From contig CAZDXQ010000004.1 in NCBI GenBank assembly GCA_964509545.1, positions 88,034 through 152,033 of the forward strand: DNA of 64,000 nt. Reading direction: 5' to 3'. Below the pieces are notes generated by a model, which was not told the DNA's origin, ran no database searches, and saw only the letters and a program-made list of their open reading frames with translations. Of this stretch, positions 35,195 through 44,304 are shown piece after piece; position 1 is the stretch's first letter; each line of letters begins with the position of its first letter. Both the position numbers and the translations under genes were made by a program. This stretch comes from JADJWR01 sp964509545. Lineage in GTDB: Bacteria > Pseudomonadota > Gammaproteobacteria > Burkholderiales > Burkholderiaceae_F.

Positions 35195-35611
35195 ATGGCA
35201 CTCGTGCCACTGCTGACCGACGCGCAGGCCGATGCCGAGGCGCGAACGGTGTTCGACGACATCCGCGCCACGCGCGGCACTGATCACATCAACAACATCT
35301 GGCGCGCGCTCGCCAACGACCCGGCGCAGCTGCGGGCGACCTGGAGTGAAGTCAAGCGGGTGATGGCGCCGGGGGCGCTCGACGCGCTGACCAAGGAACT
35401 CGTCTACATCGCCGTGTCGGCGGCCAACAGCTGCAGTTACTGCCTGCACACGCACACGGCCGCGGCGCGGGCAAAGGGCATGAGCGAGCAGATGTTCAGT
35501 GAACTGATGCAGGTCGTCTACCTGGCCAGCCAGACCAACCGCATCGCGGTCGGCCTGCAGGTCGAGATCGACGCGCGCTACGCGCAGCCGGACGCGCCCG
35601 GCGCGCGATGA
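35195..35611 (+). CDS. Carboxymuconolactone decarboxylase/AhpD-like protein
   Basis: A 138-residue all-helical protein with the AhpD-type redox motif SCSYCLHTHTAAARAKGMS, preceded by LTKELVYIAVSAAN. CxxC plus a nearby His is the peroxidase-type active site of AhpD relatives. It has a GGAGG-type ribosome-binding site (aggagg before ATG). It is likely cotranscribed with the transporter upstream; the redox partner is unknown. Confidence 0.9.
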   Translation: MALVPLLTDAQADAEARTVFDDIRATRGTDHINNIWRALANDPAQLRATWSEVKRVMAPGALDALTKELVYIAVSAANSCSYCLHTHTAAARAKGMSEQMFSELMQVVYLASQTNRIAVGLQVEIDARYAQPDAPGAR

Positions 35612-35621
35612 AGGCGGGCGA

Positions 35622-36167
35622 TTAGCGCGAGACGCTGAGACGCAGCCTCGCGGGGTCGTAGCCGGCGGCGCGTATCTTCGGCAGCAGCGCTTGGTACTCG
35701 GCCGGCGGCAGCGTCGGCGTGCGCGCCAGGATCCACAGGTATTCGCGGCGTGGCTCGCCGACGATCGCCACGCGGTAATCATCGGACAGATACAGCACCC
35801 AGTAATCGCCGCGGCCGATGCCGCTCCAGCGCAGCCAAACCGGCAAGAAACTCACCTTCAGCTTCGCGTTACTCTTCCGGTCGACGACCTCGGCGACGCC
35901 GGTGACCGACATTTCCGTGCCGTCGGCGCGCCGACAGCGGTTGCGCACGCTGATGCGCCCATCGTCGAGCGGCGTGTAGGCGGCGGTCGTGTCCGACACG
36001 CAGGCCTGCTGGAACCGGTTCGGATACAGGGCGATCTCGTGCCAGACGCCGGCATAGCGGTCGAGGTCGACGCGCTCCACCGTGGCGAGCGGATCGATGC
36101 GCCCCGCCGGCACGGTGCAGGCAACGGCGAGTGCGAGCAGCGTCGCGCCAGTGACGACTTTCTTCAT
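35622..36167 (-). CDS. blc: Outer membrane lipocalin (Blc family)
   Basis: A 181-residue lipoprotein. Lipobox LAVAC (Cys about residue 19), the lipocalin G-x-W motif in RYAGVWHEIALYPN, then YWVLYLSDDYRVAIVGEPRREYLWILAR, typical of Blc (shown in parts). ATG 36167 overlaps the rsmG stop (ATGA) and has GAGGTGG upstream; a GTG two codons earlier is less likely. It binds lysophospholipids or similar lipids in the envelope. Confidence 0.93.
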   Translation of the reverse strand: MKKVVTGATLLALAVACTVPAGRIDPLATVERVDLDRYAGVWHEIALYPNRFQQACVSDTTAAYTPLDDGRISVRNRCRRADGTEMSVTGVAEVVDRKSNAKLKVSFLPVWLRWSGIGRGDYWVLYLSDDYRVAIVGEPRREYLWILARTPTLPPAEYQALLPKIRAAGYDPARLRLSVSR

Positions 36168-36805
36168 TTCCACCTCATTTCGATCAGATGGCGCTGTTCC
36201 TCCAGCCCCGGCACCGACAGCGGCGTCGCGGTGGCCAGCACCTGATCTGGCAGCGACTTCATTTCTTCCGCCGGCAGGCGCCCCTTCATCGCCAGCCAGC
36301 AGCCTTCACGCTTGAGCAGGTGGCGGGTCCAGTCGACGAACTGCGCCAGCGTCGTCAAGGCACGCGAAACGATGACGTCGAACTCCGCCAGGCGCAGCTT
36401 TTCGACTCGCCCATGAACGACGTCGACGTTGTCGAGGCCGAGCTCCAGCCTGGCCTGGATCAGGAAGGCGCACTTTTTCTGGCTGGCGTCGACAAGTGTC
36501 AGCCGCAACTGCGGCAGGGCGATGGCGAGCACGATGCCCGGCAGCCCGCCTCCGCTGCCAACGTCAAGGACGCGCGGCGCCGCGCAGGCGGCGTGCCGCG
36601 CAAGCGCCGGCACCAGCGCCAGCGAATCGAGCAGATGATGGGTCAGCAATTCGTTGTCGCGGATGGCGGTCAGGTTGTGCACGGCATTCCAGCGCAGCAG
36701 CAGGCGCCCGAATGCCGCCAGCCGTTGCAGTTGCGCCTCGCCGAGCGAGACACCGAGTTGCGCCGCCCCGGCAGCGATCTGCGCCGGCTGCAGATCAGGC
36801 GGCAA
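36164..36805 (-). CDS. rsmG: 16S rRNA G527 N7-methyltransferase
   Basis: A 213-residue GidB/RsmG protein. Hallmarks are WNAVHNLTAIRDNELLTHHLLDSLA, the SAM motif LDVGSGGGLPGIVLA, LVDASQKKCAFL and VVHGRVEKL, VSRALTTLAQFVDW (separate motifs). It methylates guanine 527 of 16S rRNA. It overlaps the mnmG end by 11 nt, as expected for the gid operon. Confidence 0.97.
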   Translation of the reverse strand: MPPDLQPAQIAAGAAQLGVSLGEAQLQRLAAFGRLLLRWNAVHNLTAIRDNELLTHHLLDSLALVPALARHAACAAPRVLDVGSGGGLPGIVLAIALPQLRLTLVDASQKKCAFLIQARLELGLDNVDVVHGRVEKLRLAEFDVIVSRALTTLAQFVDWTRHLLKREGCWLAMKGRLPAEEMKSLPDQVLATATPLSVPGLEEQRHLIEMRWK

Positions 36806-38735
36806 TCTGGTCCGGCTGCTGCGGGTCGCGAGACCTGGAGCGGCGCTTCAGGTGCACGAGCAGCAACGATATGGCCGCCGGCGTCACCCCCGAGACGCGC
36901 GAGGCCTGACCGATCGTTTCCGGGCGCGCGGCGGCGAGTTTCTGCCGCACCTCGATCGACAGGCCCGACACCTGCGTGAAATCGAGGTCGGCGGGGATGC
37001 GGGTCGACTCGTGCGCCTCATGCCGCGCCACCTCGTCCTGCTGGCGGACGATGTAGCCGGCGTACTTGGTCGAGATTTCGACCTGCTCCGCCACCTGGCG
37101 GTCGATGCCGCCCTCGGCCGGCGGCCCGCCAAGCGGCTGCTTGTCAGCATTGACCAGCGTCACTAGAGCTGAATACGAAACCTCTGGACGCTTGAGCAGA
37201 TCGGAAAGTGTGTGCTCACGTTCAATCGTCCTTCCGAACACTCGCCGCATTTCAGCGGCCTCGAGCAGGCGCGGGTTCACCCAAGTCGAGCGCAGCCTTT
37301 GCAGTTCACGTTCGATCGCATCGCGTTTGCGGCAGAACGCATCCCAGCGCTCGTCTCCGACGCAGCCGAGCACACGGCCGACCTCGGTCAAGCGCAGATC
37401 GGCATTGTCCTCGCGCAGGCTCAACCGGTACTCCGCGCGGCTGGTGAACATCCGATAGGGTTCGACCACGCCGCGAGTGATGAGGTCGTCGACGAGCACG
37501 CCGATGTAGGCCTGGTCGCGGCGCGGCGACCAGGGTTCGCGCTCCTGCACCTGCAGTGCGGCGTTGATCCCGGCGAGCAACCCCTGCGCCGCGGCTTCCT
37601 CGTAGCCGGTCGTGCCGTTGATCTGCCCGGCAAAGAACAGGCCGGCAATCGCCTTCGTCTCCAGCGAGCTCTTCAGGGCGCGCGGATCGAAGTAGTCGTA
37701 CTCGATCGCATATCCGGGCCGCAGGACGTGCGCCTGCTGCAGGCCCTTCATCGAGCGGACGATTTCGATCTGCACGTCGAAGGGCAGACTGGTCGAGATG
37801 CCGTTCGGGTAGAACTCGTTGGTGGTCAGGCCTTCCGGTTCGAGGAAGATCTGGTGGCTGGCCTTGCCGGCGAAGCGATGGATCTTGTCCTCGATCGACG
37901 GGCAATAGCGCGGCCCGACGCCCTCGATCACACCCGAGTACATCGGCGACCGATCAAGATTGGCGCGGATGACCTCGTGCGTGCGCTCGTTGGTGTGCGT
38001 GATCCAGCACGGGACCTGGCGCGGATGCTGGGCAGCCGTGCCAAGAAAAGAAAACACCGGAACCGGGTCAAGATCGCCCGGCTGTTCCTCGCACTGGCTG
38101 AAGTCGATCGTCCGGCCGTCGATACGCGGCGGTGTCCCCGTCTTCAGCCGACCTTGCGGCAACCTCAGTTCGCGCAACCTTGCCCCGAGCGAAATCGACG
38201 GCGGGTCGCCGGCCCGGCCGGCGGCGTAGTTCTGCAGCCCGATGTGGATCAGGCCGTTGAGGAAGGTGCCGGCGGTGAGCACGACGGCGCGGCCTCGGAA
38301 GCGGATGCCCGACTGCGTGATGGCGCCGACGACGCGATCGCCGTCGAGCATCAGGTCGTCGACGGCCTGCTGGAAAAGCAGCAGGTTCGCCTGGTTCTCG
38401 AGCCGGCGACGGATGGCCTGCCGGTACAGCACGCGGTCGGCCTGGGCGCGGGTGGCGCGGACGGCCGGCCCCTTTGAGCCGTTGAGGATGCGGAACTGGA
38501 TTCCCGCCTCGTCAGTCGCCGCGGCCATGGCACCGCCAAGCGCATCGACTTCCTTGACGAGTTGGCCCTTGCCGATGCCGCCGATCGACGGATTGCACGA
38601 CATCTGGCCCAGTGTTTCGATGCTGTGCGTCAGCAGGAGCGTCGTCGCACCCATGCGCGCAGCGGCGAGCGCGGCCTCCGTTCCGGCGTGGCCGCCGCCG
38701 ATCACGATGACGTCGAACTGGGTCGGGTGGAGCAT
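36795..38735 (-). CDS. mnmG: tRNA uridine-5-carboxymethylaminomethyl enzyme MnmG (GidA)
   Basis: A 646-residue FAD protein that with MnmE modifies U34 of tRNAs. FAD motif VIGGGHAGTEAALAAARMG, the signatures GPRYCPSIEDKIHRF and LTTNEFYPNGISTSLPFDVQ, GYAIEYDYFDPR and the C-terminal helical domain ending VTPAAISLLLVHLKRR are all present. Preceded by a TATAAT box and two parS-like sites. Confidence 0.98.
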   Translation of the reverse strand: MLHPTQFDVIVIGGGHAGTEAALAAARMGATTLLLTHSIETLGQMSCNPSIGGIGKGQLVKEVDALGGAMAAATDEAGIQFRILNGSKGPAVRATRAQADRVLYRQAIRRRLENQANLLLFQQAVDDLMLDGDRVVGAITQSGIRFRGRAVVLTAGTFLNGLIHIGLQNYAAGRAGDPPSISLGARLRELRLPQGRLKTGTPPRIDGRTIDFSQCEEQPGDLDPVPVFSFLGTAAQHPRQVPCWITHTNERTHEVIRANLDRSPMYSGVIEGVGPRYCPSIEDKIHRFAGKASHQIFLEPEGLTTNEFYPNGISTSLPFDVQIEIVRSMKGLQQAHVLRPGYAIEYDYFDPRALKSSLETKAIAGLFFAGQINGTTGYEEAAAQGLLAGINAALQVQEREPWSPRRDQAYIGVLVDDLITRGVVEPYRMFTSRAEYRLSLREDNADLRLTEVGRVLGCVGDERWDAFCRKRDAIERELQRLRSTWVNPRLLEAAEMRRVFGRTIEREHTLSDLLKRPEVSYSALVTLVNADKQPLGGPPAEGGIDRQVAEQVEISTKYAGYIVRQQDEVARHEAHESTRIPADLDFTQVSGLSIEVRQKLAAARPETIGQASRVSGVTPAAISLLLVHLKRRSRSRDPQQPDQIAA

Positions 38736-38770
38736 CGGGCGAACGCAGGGTCCGGCGAGGAAGGCCGGGG

Positions 38771-38776
38771 ATTATA
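38771..38776 (-). promoter_or_regulatory. -10 box of the mnmG-rsmG promoter
   Basis: Perfect TATAAT on the minus strand, 36 nt from the mnmG start. The best -35 at 17-nt spacing (GCAAGC) is poor. It lies about 50-90 nt from the parS-like sites, so ParB binding or spreading could influence it. Confidence 0.55.
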
Positions 38777-38824
38777 AGAACCCGGCGCTGGTCGCTTGCG
38801 CAAGGCAACGCCGGCGGTCGGGTT

Positions 38825-38840
38825 GGTTCCACGTGAAACG
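38825..38840. promoter_or_regulatory. parS-like ParB binding site 1
   Basis: GGTTCCACGTGAAACG matches the 16-bp consensus TGTTTCACGTGAAACA except at positions 1, 5 and 16. The inner CACGTG palindrome is intact. Confidence 0.8.
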
Positions 38841-38850
38841 CCGGTGGCCG

Positions 38851-38866
38851 GGTTTCACGTGGAACA
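38851..38866. promoter_or_regulatory. parS-like ParB binding site 2
   Basis: GGTTTCACGTGGAACA matches the parS consensus except at positions 1 and 12. It shares the 14-mer GTTTCACGTGGAAC with site 1 in the opposite orientation, 10 nt away, which suggests that the pair is genuine. Confidence 0.82.
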
Positions 38867-38900
38867 ACGGCCGCCCGGCGAGGAAGGGGCCGCTAATCGT

Positions 38901-40394
38901 TCAGAGATACTTAGGCGCCGATACCGTGCCCGCCACGCGTACCTGGGCGCCAGTGACGCCGCGCGGCGAAGCCACGTCCGAGCGCAGCGCTCCGCTGAGC
39001 TGCAACTTGCGGTCGACGATGAACCCGCCGGATACGCGCAGACCGCCGGCCCGGCCGGCGACATTGCGCACCGTCAGTCCGCTGCTCGACACGGACGCGT
39101 CGGCCGAAAAGTCCGTGAATCGCGTCGCTCCGCCGGCACCGCTGACGTCGCCTTGTGTGGCGACGACTCCGAGGTTCAGGCCCGTGAGCGTGGCCCCGGC
39201 GATCGAGACCGACCCGCTGGCCGTCGCGCCCTGCAGGGCCTCGCCAACGCTGGCGCCGCTGCCTGCCAGCGCCAGATCGAACCTGGCAATGCCGCGCAGA
39301 GGCGCCGGCGCCTTGTTTGCCTCGCTGCCGCCGCCGGCAGCGAAGCGGATCAGTTCCTCGACGTTCAAGTCCGGCCCGCGAAGGTTGCCCGTAAGCTTCC
39401 AGCCGCGCCCTTCGCGTACAAGCAGCGCGCTGCCATTGAGGTTGCCGAACCCGCTGCCGACACTGTACGAATCCACCTTCAGCGCGTCGGCGGTGAATTC
39501 GCCTTGCGCCGTCGCCTCGTTCCACCTGATCGCAGGTCCGACCACCGCCGGCCACCGGCTCGCAAACAGCGCAAATCGGGCGCTTTGGCCGGCGACGCCC
39601 GGCGGTGTCACCTCGACATCGACCTGTCCATCCGTATCCAGGCGCTTCAGGCTGACGGCGTTGAAGTCGCTGCGGTTCACGCCACGGCGGATGACCGCCT
39701 CGTATCGCCCCGGAAGCAACGTCAGGTCAGGAAATTCGACCGACTCGAAGCGGATCACCGATACGGCAACGGGCAGTGCGCCGGCCCCGCGAACGGCGTT
39801 CAGCAGCGCCAATGCCTCGGCGCCGCCGAGTTTCAGCGGCGCAATCCTGGCTTCGCCCAGAACCCAGGTTGCCGACTGCAGCCCCTGGACGACATCACGC
39901 CAGTTGAAGTTAACCGAGACCTCCGGCAGGCTGAAGCCGCTCTGCACGGCGACGCCGCTGACCACCAGCCGCGGCGACGGCAGGAAGCGAAGTTCCGTGT
40001 CGCGGACGTTCACCGGCACCCCAAGGGCGCTGCTCAGTTGCGCCTGAACGCCGGCCCTCGTGATCGCCGCACGCAAGGGCATCGCCAGGCGCAGCGCGCC
40101 CCAGCAAACGGCGCCCAGCAGCGCCAGCGCAACGAGCCAGCGCAGCGCCCGACCAACGTCGGCCCAGTGGAACCGGCTAACCGACGGCGACCTCGCCTCC
40201 GCCGCGGCTCGTGCACGCACCTCCTGCGTGTCGAGCCGGTCAGGGACGTTGACCGTCGTAATCGCAAAATCGGTCGCAGCCCCGCGGTCCCAATTGGCGC
40301 GCGTTGATCCAACCTCAAAATGTGAGTACTGACTCTCGCCCCCGCCTTGCGTGTGTTTCGTATCGTCCGGCGAGAGCCGGGTTGGCTTGGCCAT
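38901..40394 (-). CDS. AsmA-like envelope protein
   Basis: A 497-residue protein with a cytoplasmic N-terminal tail of about 80 residues, one membrane helix (about 84-104, LRWLVALALLGAVCWGALRL), and an AsmA-type periplasmic region: GVPVNVRDTELRFLPSPRLVVSGVAV, APLKLGG, and a C-terminal stretch of beta repeats (SGSVSIAGATLTGLNLGVV, GLRVSGGFIVDRKLQLSG). AsmA proteins are linked to phospholipid transport between membranes. It is shorter than E. coli AsmA and the tail is unusual. Monocistronic, upstream of parS. Confidence 0.82.
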   Translation of the reverse strand: MAKPTRLSPDDTKHTQGGGESQYSHFEVGSTRANWDRGAATDFAITTVNVPDRLDTQEVRARAAAEARSPSVSRFHWADVGRALRWLVALALLGAVCWGALRLAMPLRAAITRAGVQAQLSSALGVPVNVRDTELRFLPSPRLVVSGVAVQSGFSLPEVSVNFNWRDVVQGLQSATWVLGEARIAPLKLGGAEALALLNAVRGAGALPVAVSVIRFESVEFPDLTLLPGRYEAVIRRGVNRSDFNAVSLKRLDTDGQVDVEVTPPGVAGQSARFALFASRWPAVVGPAIRWNEATAQGEFTADALKVDSYSVGSGFGNLNGSALLVREGRGWKLTGNLRGPDLNVEELIRFAAGGGSEANKAPAPLRGIARFDLALAGSGASVGEALQGATASGSVSIAGATLTGLNLGVVATQGDVSGAGGATRFTDFSADASVSSSGLTVRNVAGRAGGLRVSGGFIVDRKLQLSGALRSDVASPRGVTGAQVRVAGTVSAPKYL

Positions 40395-40588
40395 CAGTTC
40401 CGATCCACGGCGTTAGCGCCAGAAGGCAGGCTCGAGCGTGCGGGCTTGTCGCGTCGACGGAGCGTCCGCTGGGCAAAGGAGCACGATCCGGGCCGACAAG
40501 AAGCGAAGTGTCGGCTCACCGCGGTTGCCTGACAAGGTCTGACGTGACCAAGGACCGTCGGCGCCCGCCCGCCGGCAGCAAAGCCCGG

Positions 40589-41713
40589 TCAGAAGCTGGC
40601 GGCAAGGATGCGCCGGTAGTCCTCGGCGCTGGCGCTGCGCGGGTTGGTCGCGTGGCAATGATCCTTCAGCGCGTTCGCAATCACGCCATCGAAGGTATCG
40701 GCGCTGATTCCCATCGCGCCCAGCCCGGATGGCAAGCCGATGCGCTGGTTCAGCGCGCGCATCGCCTCTGCCAGTCCGGCACCGTCGCGGGCACCGAAAA
40801 TCTCGGCGACTTGTCGCACCTTGTCCGGCACGGCAGCCTCGTTGAACCTGACCACTTCGGGCAGCAGCAACGCATTGAGCGTGCCGTGGTGCGGCCGTAC
40901 CGGCAGGCCACCGAGCGCGTGCGAAAGCGAATGCACGGCGCCGAGTCCCTTCTGAAATGCCATCGCCCCCTGCATCGACGCGCTCATCATCTGCCAGCGC
41001 GCCTCTCGGTCGGTGCCGTCGCGCACGGCGCGTTCGATGAATCCGCTCGCGCGGCGCAGCCCGTCAAGAGCGATGGCGTCGGCCGGCGGATTTACCGCCC
41101 GCGACAGGAAGGTCTCGATGCAGTGCGCCATCGCGTCCATGCCCGTCGCCGCGGTGAGCCCCGCCGGCAGGCCGAGCGTCAGTTCCGGGTCGCAGACCGC
41201 GACCTTGGGTACGAGGTGCCAGGAATGAAAGCCGAGCTTGCGCCCGTCGTCGACGATGATGATGGCGCCGCGGGCGACCTCGCTTCCGGTTCCGGCGGTG
41301 GTCGGAATCGCGATCAGCGGTGCGACATTGGCGCCGATGCGCGGGCTGCCCCCTTCGATGGTCGCGTAGCGGGTCAACGGTCCGTCGTGGGTGGCGGCGA
41401 TCGCCACGCCCTTGGCCAGATCGATCGACGAGCCGCCACCGAGGGCGATCAATCCGTCCGCTTCATGCTGCCGGAACACGGTGGCCGCATCGCGCACCGC
41501 GGCCTCGGTCGGGTTCGATGGCGTGCCGTCGTAGACGGCCCAGGGAAGATCGCCGAGGACAGTCGCCAGCCGCTCGAGCAGGCCGGCGGCAACGATGCCG
41601 CGGTCGGTGCAGATCAGCGGCCGGCGAATGCCGAGGCGCGCGCTTTCCGCACGGACGGTTTCGACCGCGCCGAAATCGAACTGCACCAGCGTGATGTAGT
41701 TGATGACCGCCAT
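40589..41713 (-). CDS. Iron-containing alcohol dehydrogenase family protein
   Basis: A 374-residue enzyme starting at ATG 41713 with GGGGAG upstream. It has the NAD-binding GGGSSIDLAKGVAI, the PTTAGTGSEV motif and metal ligands in GMDAMAHCIETFLS, AVHSLSHALGG and RPHHGTLNALLLP. The substrate could be 4-hydroxybutyrate, lactaldehyde or another short alcohol; sequence alone does not decide. Same strand as pckG but 75 nt downstream. Confidence 0.9.
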   Translation of the reverse strand: MAVINYITLVQFDFGAVETVRAESARLGIRRPLICTDRGIVAAGLLERLATVLGDLPWAVYDGTPSNPTEAAVRDAATVFRQHEADGLIALGGGSSIDLAKGVAIAATHDGPLTRYATIEGGSPRIGANVAPLIAIPTTAGTGSEVARGAIIIVDDGRKLGFHSWHLVPKVAVCDPELTLGLPAGLTAATGMDAMAHCIETFLSRAVNPPADAIALDGLRRASGFIERAVRDGTDREARWQMMSASMQGAMAFQKGLGAVHSLSHALGGLPVRPHHGTLNALLLPEVVRFNEAAVPDKVRQVAEIFGARDGAGLAEAMRALNQRIGLPSGLGAMGISADTFDGVIANALKDHCHATNPRSASAEDYRRILAASF

Positions 41714-41788
41714 CGCACTGCTCCCCGGCCGCCCGGCGACGGGCGGGCGCGTCGACAACGTCCGGCGCGTCGCCGCGCCGCCGGCCGT

Positions 41789-43624
41789 TCAGGCCCGCAA
41801 CGACCGTTCGAGCCGCGACCGCACCTGCTGCAGCGCCGGCGGCAGGCCGTCGCGCAGTTTGTCGAACAGCTCGCCGTGCAGCTGCAGTTCACGGCGCCAC
41901 TCCTCACCGCTGATCGCAGTGATGCGCTCGTAGGCGCTGCGAGGAAAGTCGAGCCCGCTCCAGTTCAGATCGTCGTAGCGCGGCGTGATGCCCAGCAGAT
42001 GCTCGGCACCCGCGCCGTGGCCCTCGATGCGTTCGACGATCCACTGCAGCACACGCATGTTCTCGGCAAATCCCGGCCACACAAAGCGGCCGTCTTCACC
42101 GGTGCGGAACCAGTTGACACAGAACAGCTTCGGCAGTTTCGCTCCGCCCGCGGCGAGCTTCTCGCCGAGGTTCAGCCAATGCGCAAAATGCTCGGCCATG
42201 TTGTAGCCGCAGAAGGGCAGCATGGCAAAGGGATCGCGGCGCAGCACGCCCTGCGCGCCTGCGGCCGCCGCGGTCGTCTCTGACCCCATCGTCGCCGCCA
42301 TGTAAACGCCTTCGGTCCAGCTGCGCGCCTCGGTCACCAGCGGCACCGTCGTCGAGCGTCGCCCGCCGAAGACGAATGCGTCGATCGGCACGCCGTTCGG
42401 ATCCTCCCAGTCGACGTCGATCGACGGGCATTGCATGGCGGCGACGGTAAAACGCGCGTTCGGGTGCGCCGCCTTCCTCCCGCAGTCGGGAGTCCATTCC
42501 TTGCCCTGCCAGTCGATCAGGTGCGCCGGAGCCGGGCCCATGCCCTCCCACCACACGTCGCCATCGTCGGTCAGCGCGACATTGGTGAAGATGACATTGC
42601 TATGCAGCATGGCCATCGCATTGTGGTTGCTCTTGTCGCTGGTGCCGGGGGCGACGCCAAAGCAGCCGTATTCCGGATTGATCGCGTACAACCGGCCATC
42701 TTCGTGCGGTTTGATCCAGGCGATGTCCTCGCCGATCGTCGTCACCTTCCAGCCCGAGAAGGCCGGCGGCGGGATCAGCATCGCGAAATTGGTCTTGCCG
42801 CAGGCCGAGGGAAACGCCGCCGCGACGTGGTACTTCTTGCCTGCCGGCGTGGTCACGCCAAGGATCAGCATGTGTTCAGCGAGCCAGCCCTGGTCGCGGC
42901 CCATGTAAGAGGCGATGCGAAGGGCAAGGCACTTCTTGCCGAGCAGCGCGTTGCCACCGTAGCCCGAGCCATAGCTCCAGATCTCGCGCGACTTCGGAAA
43001 GTGGACGATGTACTTGGTGTCGTTGCACGGCCAGGGCACGTCCTTCTCGCCCGGCGCCAGCGGCCTGCCGACCGAATGCACGCAGGGCACGAATTCACCG
43101 GACTCGCCGAGCACGTCGAACACCGCTCGCCCCATGCGCGTCATCAGCCGCATGTTCACGACCACGTAAGGGCTGTCCGTCACTTCGACGCCGAGTTGCG
43201 AGATATGCGAACCCAGCGGCCCCATCGAAAACGGCACCACGTACATCGTCCGGCCGCGCATGCAGCCGTCGAACAGGCCGTTCAACGTGCCGCGCATCTG
43301 CGCCGGGTCCATCCAGTTGTTGGTCGGGCCAGCCTCCTGCGCGGTATCGGTGCAGATGAACGTGCGGTCCTCAACCCGGGCCACGTCCGACGGATCCGAC
43401 CAGGCGAGGAAGGAATTCGGCCGCTTGGCCGGGTTCAACCGGCGCAGTGTGCCGGCGCTCACCATCTCGTCGCAAAGCCGCTCGGACTCCTGCGCCGAGC
43501 CATCACACCACAGCACGCGATCGGGTCGGGTCAGTCGGGCGATCGAATCGACCCATTCGACCAGCTTTCTGTGTTTGACGTAGGCGGGAATATTCAGGCC
43601 TGCACCGGCCGGGACTGCGCTCAT
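41789..43624 (-). CDS. pckG: Phosphoenolpyruvate carboxykinase (GTP)
   Basis: A 611-residue gluconeogenic enzyme converting oxaloacetate and GTP to PEP. The P-loop/kinase motif is FPSACGKTNFAML with the reactive Cys, preceded by GVTTPAGKKYHVA and followed by GEDIAWIKPHEDG and NPEYGCFGVAPGTS. The R-loop and GGRRSTTVPLV region are intact. Full length for the GTP family, as used by Burkholderiales. Confidence 0.97.
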   Translation of the reverse strand: MSAVPAGAGLNIPAYVKHRKLVEWVDSIARLTRPDRVLWCDGSAQESERLCDEMVSAGTLRRLNPAKRPNSFLAWSDPSDVARVEDRTFICTDTAQEAGPTNNWMDPAQMRGTLNGLFDGCMRGRTMYVVPFSMGPLGSHISQLGVEVTDSPYVVVNMRLMTRMGRAVFDVLGESGEFVPCVHSVGRPLAPGEKDVPWPCNDTKYIVHFPKSREIWSYGSGYGGNALLGKKCLALRIASYMGRDQGWLAEHMLILGVTTPAGKKYHVAAAFPSACGKTNFAMLIPPPAFSGWKVTTIGEDIAWIKPHEDGRLYAINPEYGCFGVAPGTSDKSNHNAMAMLHSNVIFTNVALTDDGDVWWEGMGPAPAHLIDWQGKEWTPDCGRKAAHPNARFTVAAMQCPSIDVDWEDPNGVPIDAFVFGGRRSTTVPLVTEARSWTEGVYMAATMGSETTAAAAGAQGVLRRDPFAMLPFCGYNMAEHFAHWLNLGEKLAAGGAKLPKLFCVNWFRTGEDGRFVWPGFAENMRVLQWIVERIEGHGAGAEHLLGITPRYDDLNWSGLDFPRSAYERITAISGEEWRRELQLHGELFDKLRDGLPPALQQVRSRLERSLRA

Positions 43625-43829
43625 CGAGTCTGTCTCCTCGCCGGCGCCATTGCGACTCGCCGGGCGTCATCAGGCAATTTCCGTCGGCATTCTTGGCTGC
43701 CGCCGGTCGTTTGAAGTTTAACCCTGCCCCCGGTGTCGCTTACCCTGGGGACTATGGCCGGACGTTTGACGACGATCAGCGATCGACCGCTTATTGCGGG
43801 CCTGCCGTGCCCCGCCCGCGCAATGAAAA

Positions 43830-43854
43830 AGGGCCGACCCATCGGGCCGGCCCT
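43830..43854 (-). terminator. Rho-independent terminator of the cold-shock gene
   Basis: Stem of 11 pairs with one mismatch (arms 43830-43840 and 43844-43854, loop ATC), followed on the minus strand by TTTTT. It begins 26 nt past the cold-shock gene stop. Confidence 0.8.
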
Positions 43855-43880
43855 CGCGAAGTCTTCTATCGCAACCGCGC

Positions 43881-44087
43881 TCAGCCGAGAGGCACGATCT
43901 CGACCGCCTGCGGTCCCTTCTGCCCCTGCTGCACCTGATACTCGACGCGCTGGTTTTCCTTCAGCGTGCGGAAACCCTTGGCCTTGATCCCGCTGTAATG
44001 GGCGAACAGGTCGGCGCCGCCGTCATCGGGCTTGATGAAGCCAAAGCCCTTGGTCTCGTTGAACCACTTCACAGTGCCTGTCGGCAT
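43881..44087 (-). CDS. cspA: Cold-shock domain protein
   Basis: A 68-residue single OB-fold protein. The RNP motifs GTVKWFNETKGFGFIKPDDG and DLFAHYSGI are typical, and the C-terminus NQRVEYQVQQGQKGPQAVEI completes the domain. It binds single-stranded RNA/DNA. ATG 44087 gives the canonical N-terminus; a GTG four codons earlier is open. The 217-bp upstream region (44088-44304) holds no gene and probably includes the 5' leader. Confidence 0.95.
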   Translation of the reverse strand: MPTGTVKWFNETKGFGFIKPDDGGADLFAHYSGIKAKGFRTLKENQRVEYQVQQGQKGPQAVEIVPLG

Positions 44088-44304
44088 AGACTGACTCACT
44101 CTGTCTGGATACGCGGGATGCGCCCGCGGCGCGCAGGGCGATTGGTGCGGATTCGCTGGGAATGACTGCGACAGGAACTGCGAAGACCGATTGCAGGTGG
44201 GGCAGCTTGATACGGCTTGAGCGACGCAAGAATCGACTGCGACGACCACGCTACCCGAAGCCGCCCAAGAAAGCTAGCCCAGGAACTCGCACCACCGGCG
44301 GCGC

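Noticed and set aside
40395..40588. Possible tRNA or small RNA in the AsmA-ADH gap
   Set aside because: Only a short hairpin is visible. No cloverleaf, terminator T-tract or promoter pair was found.
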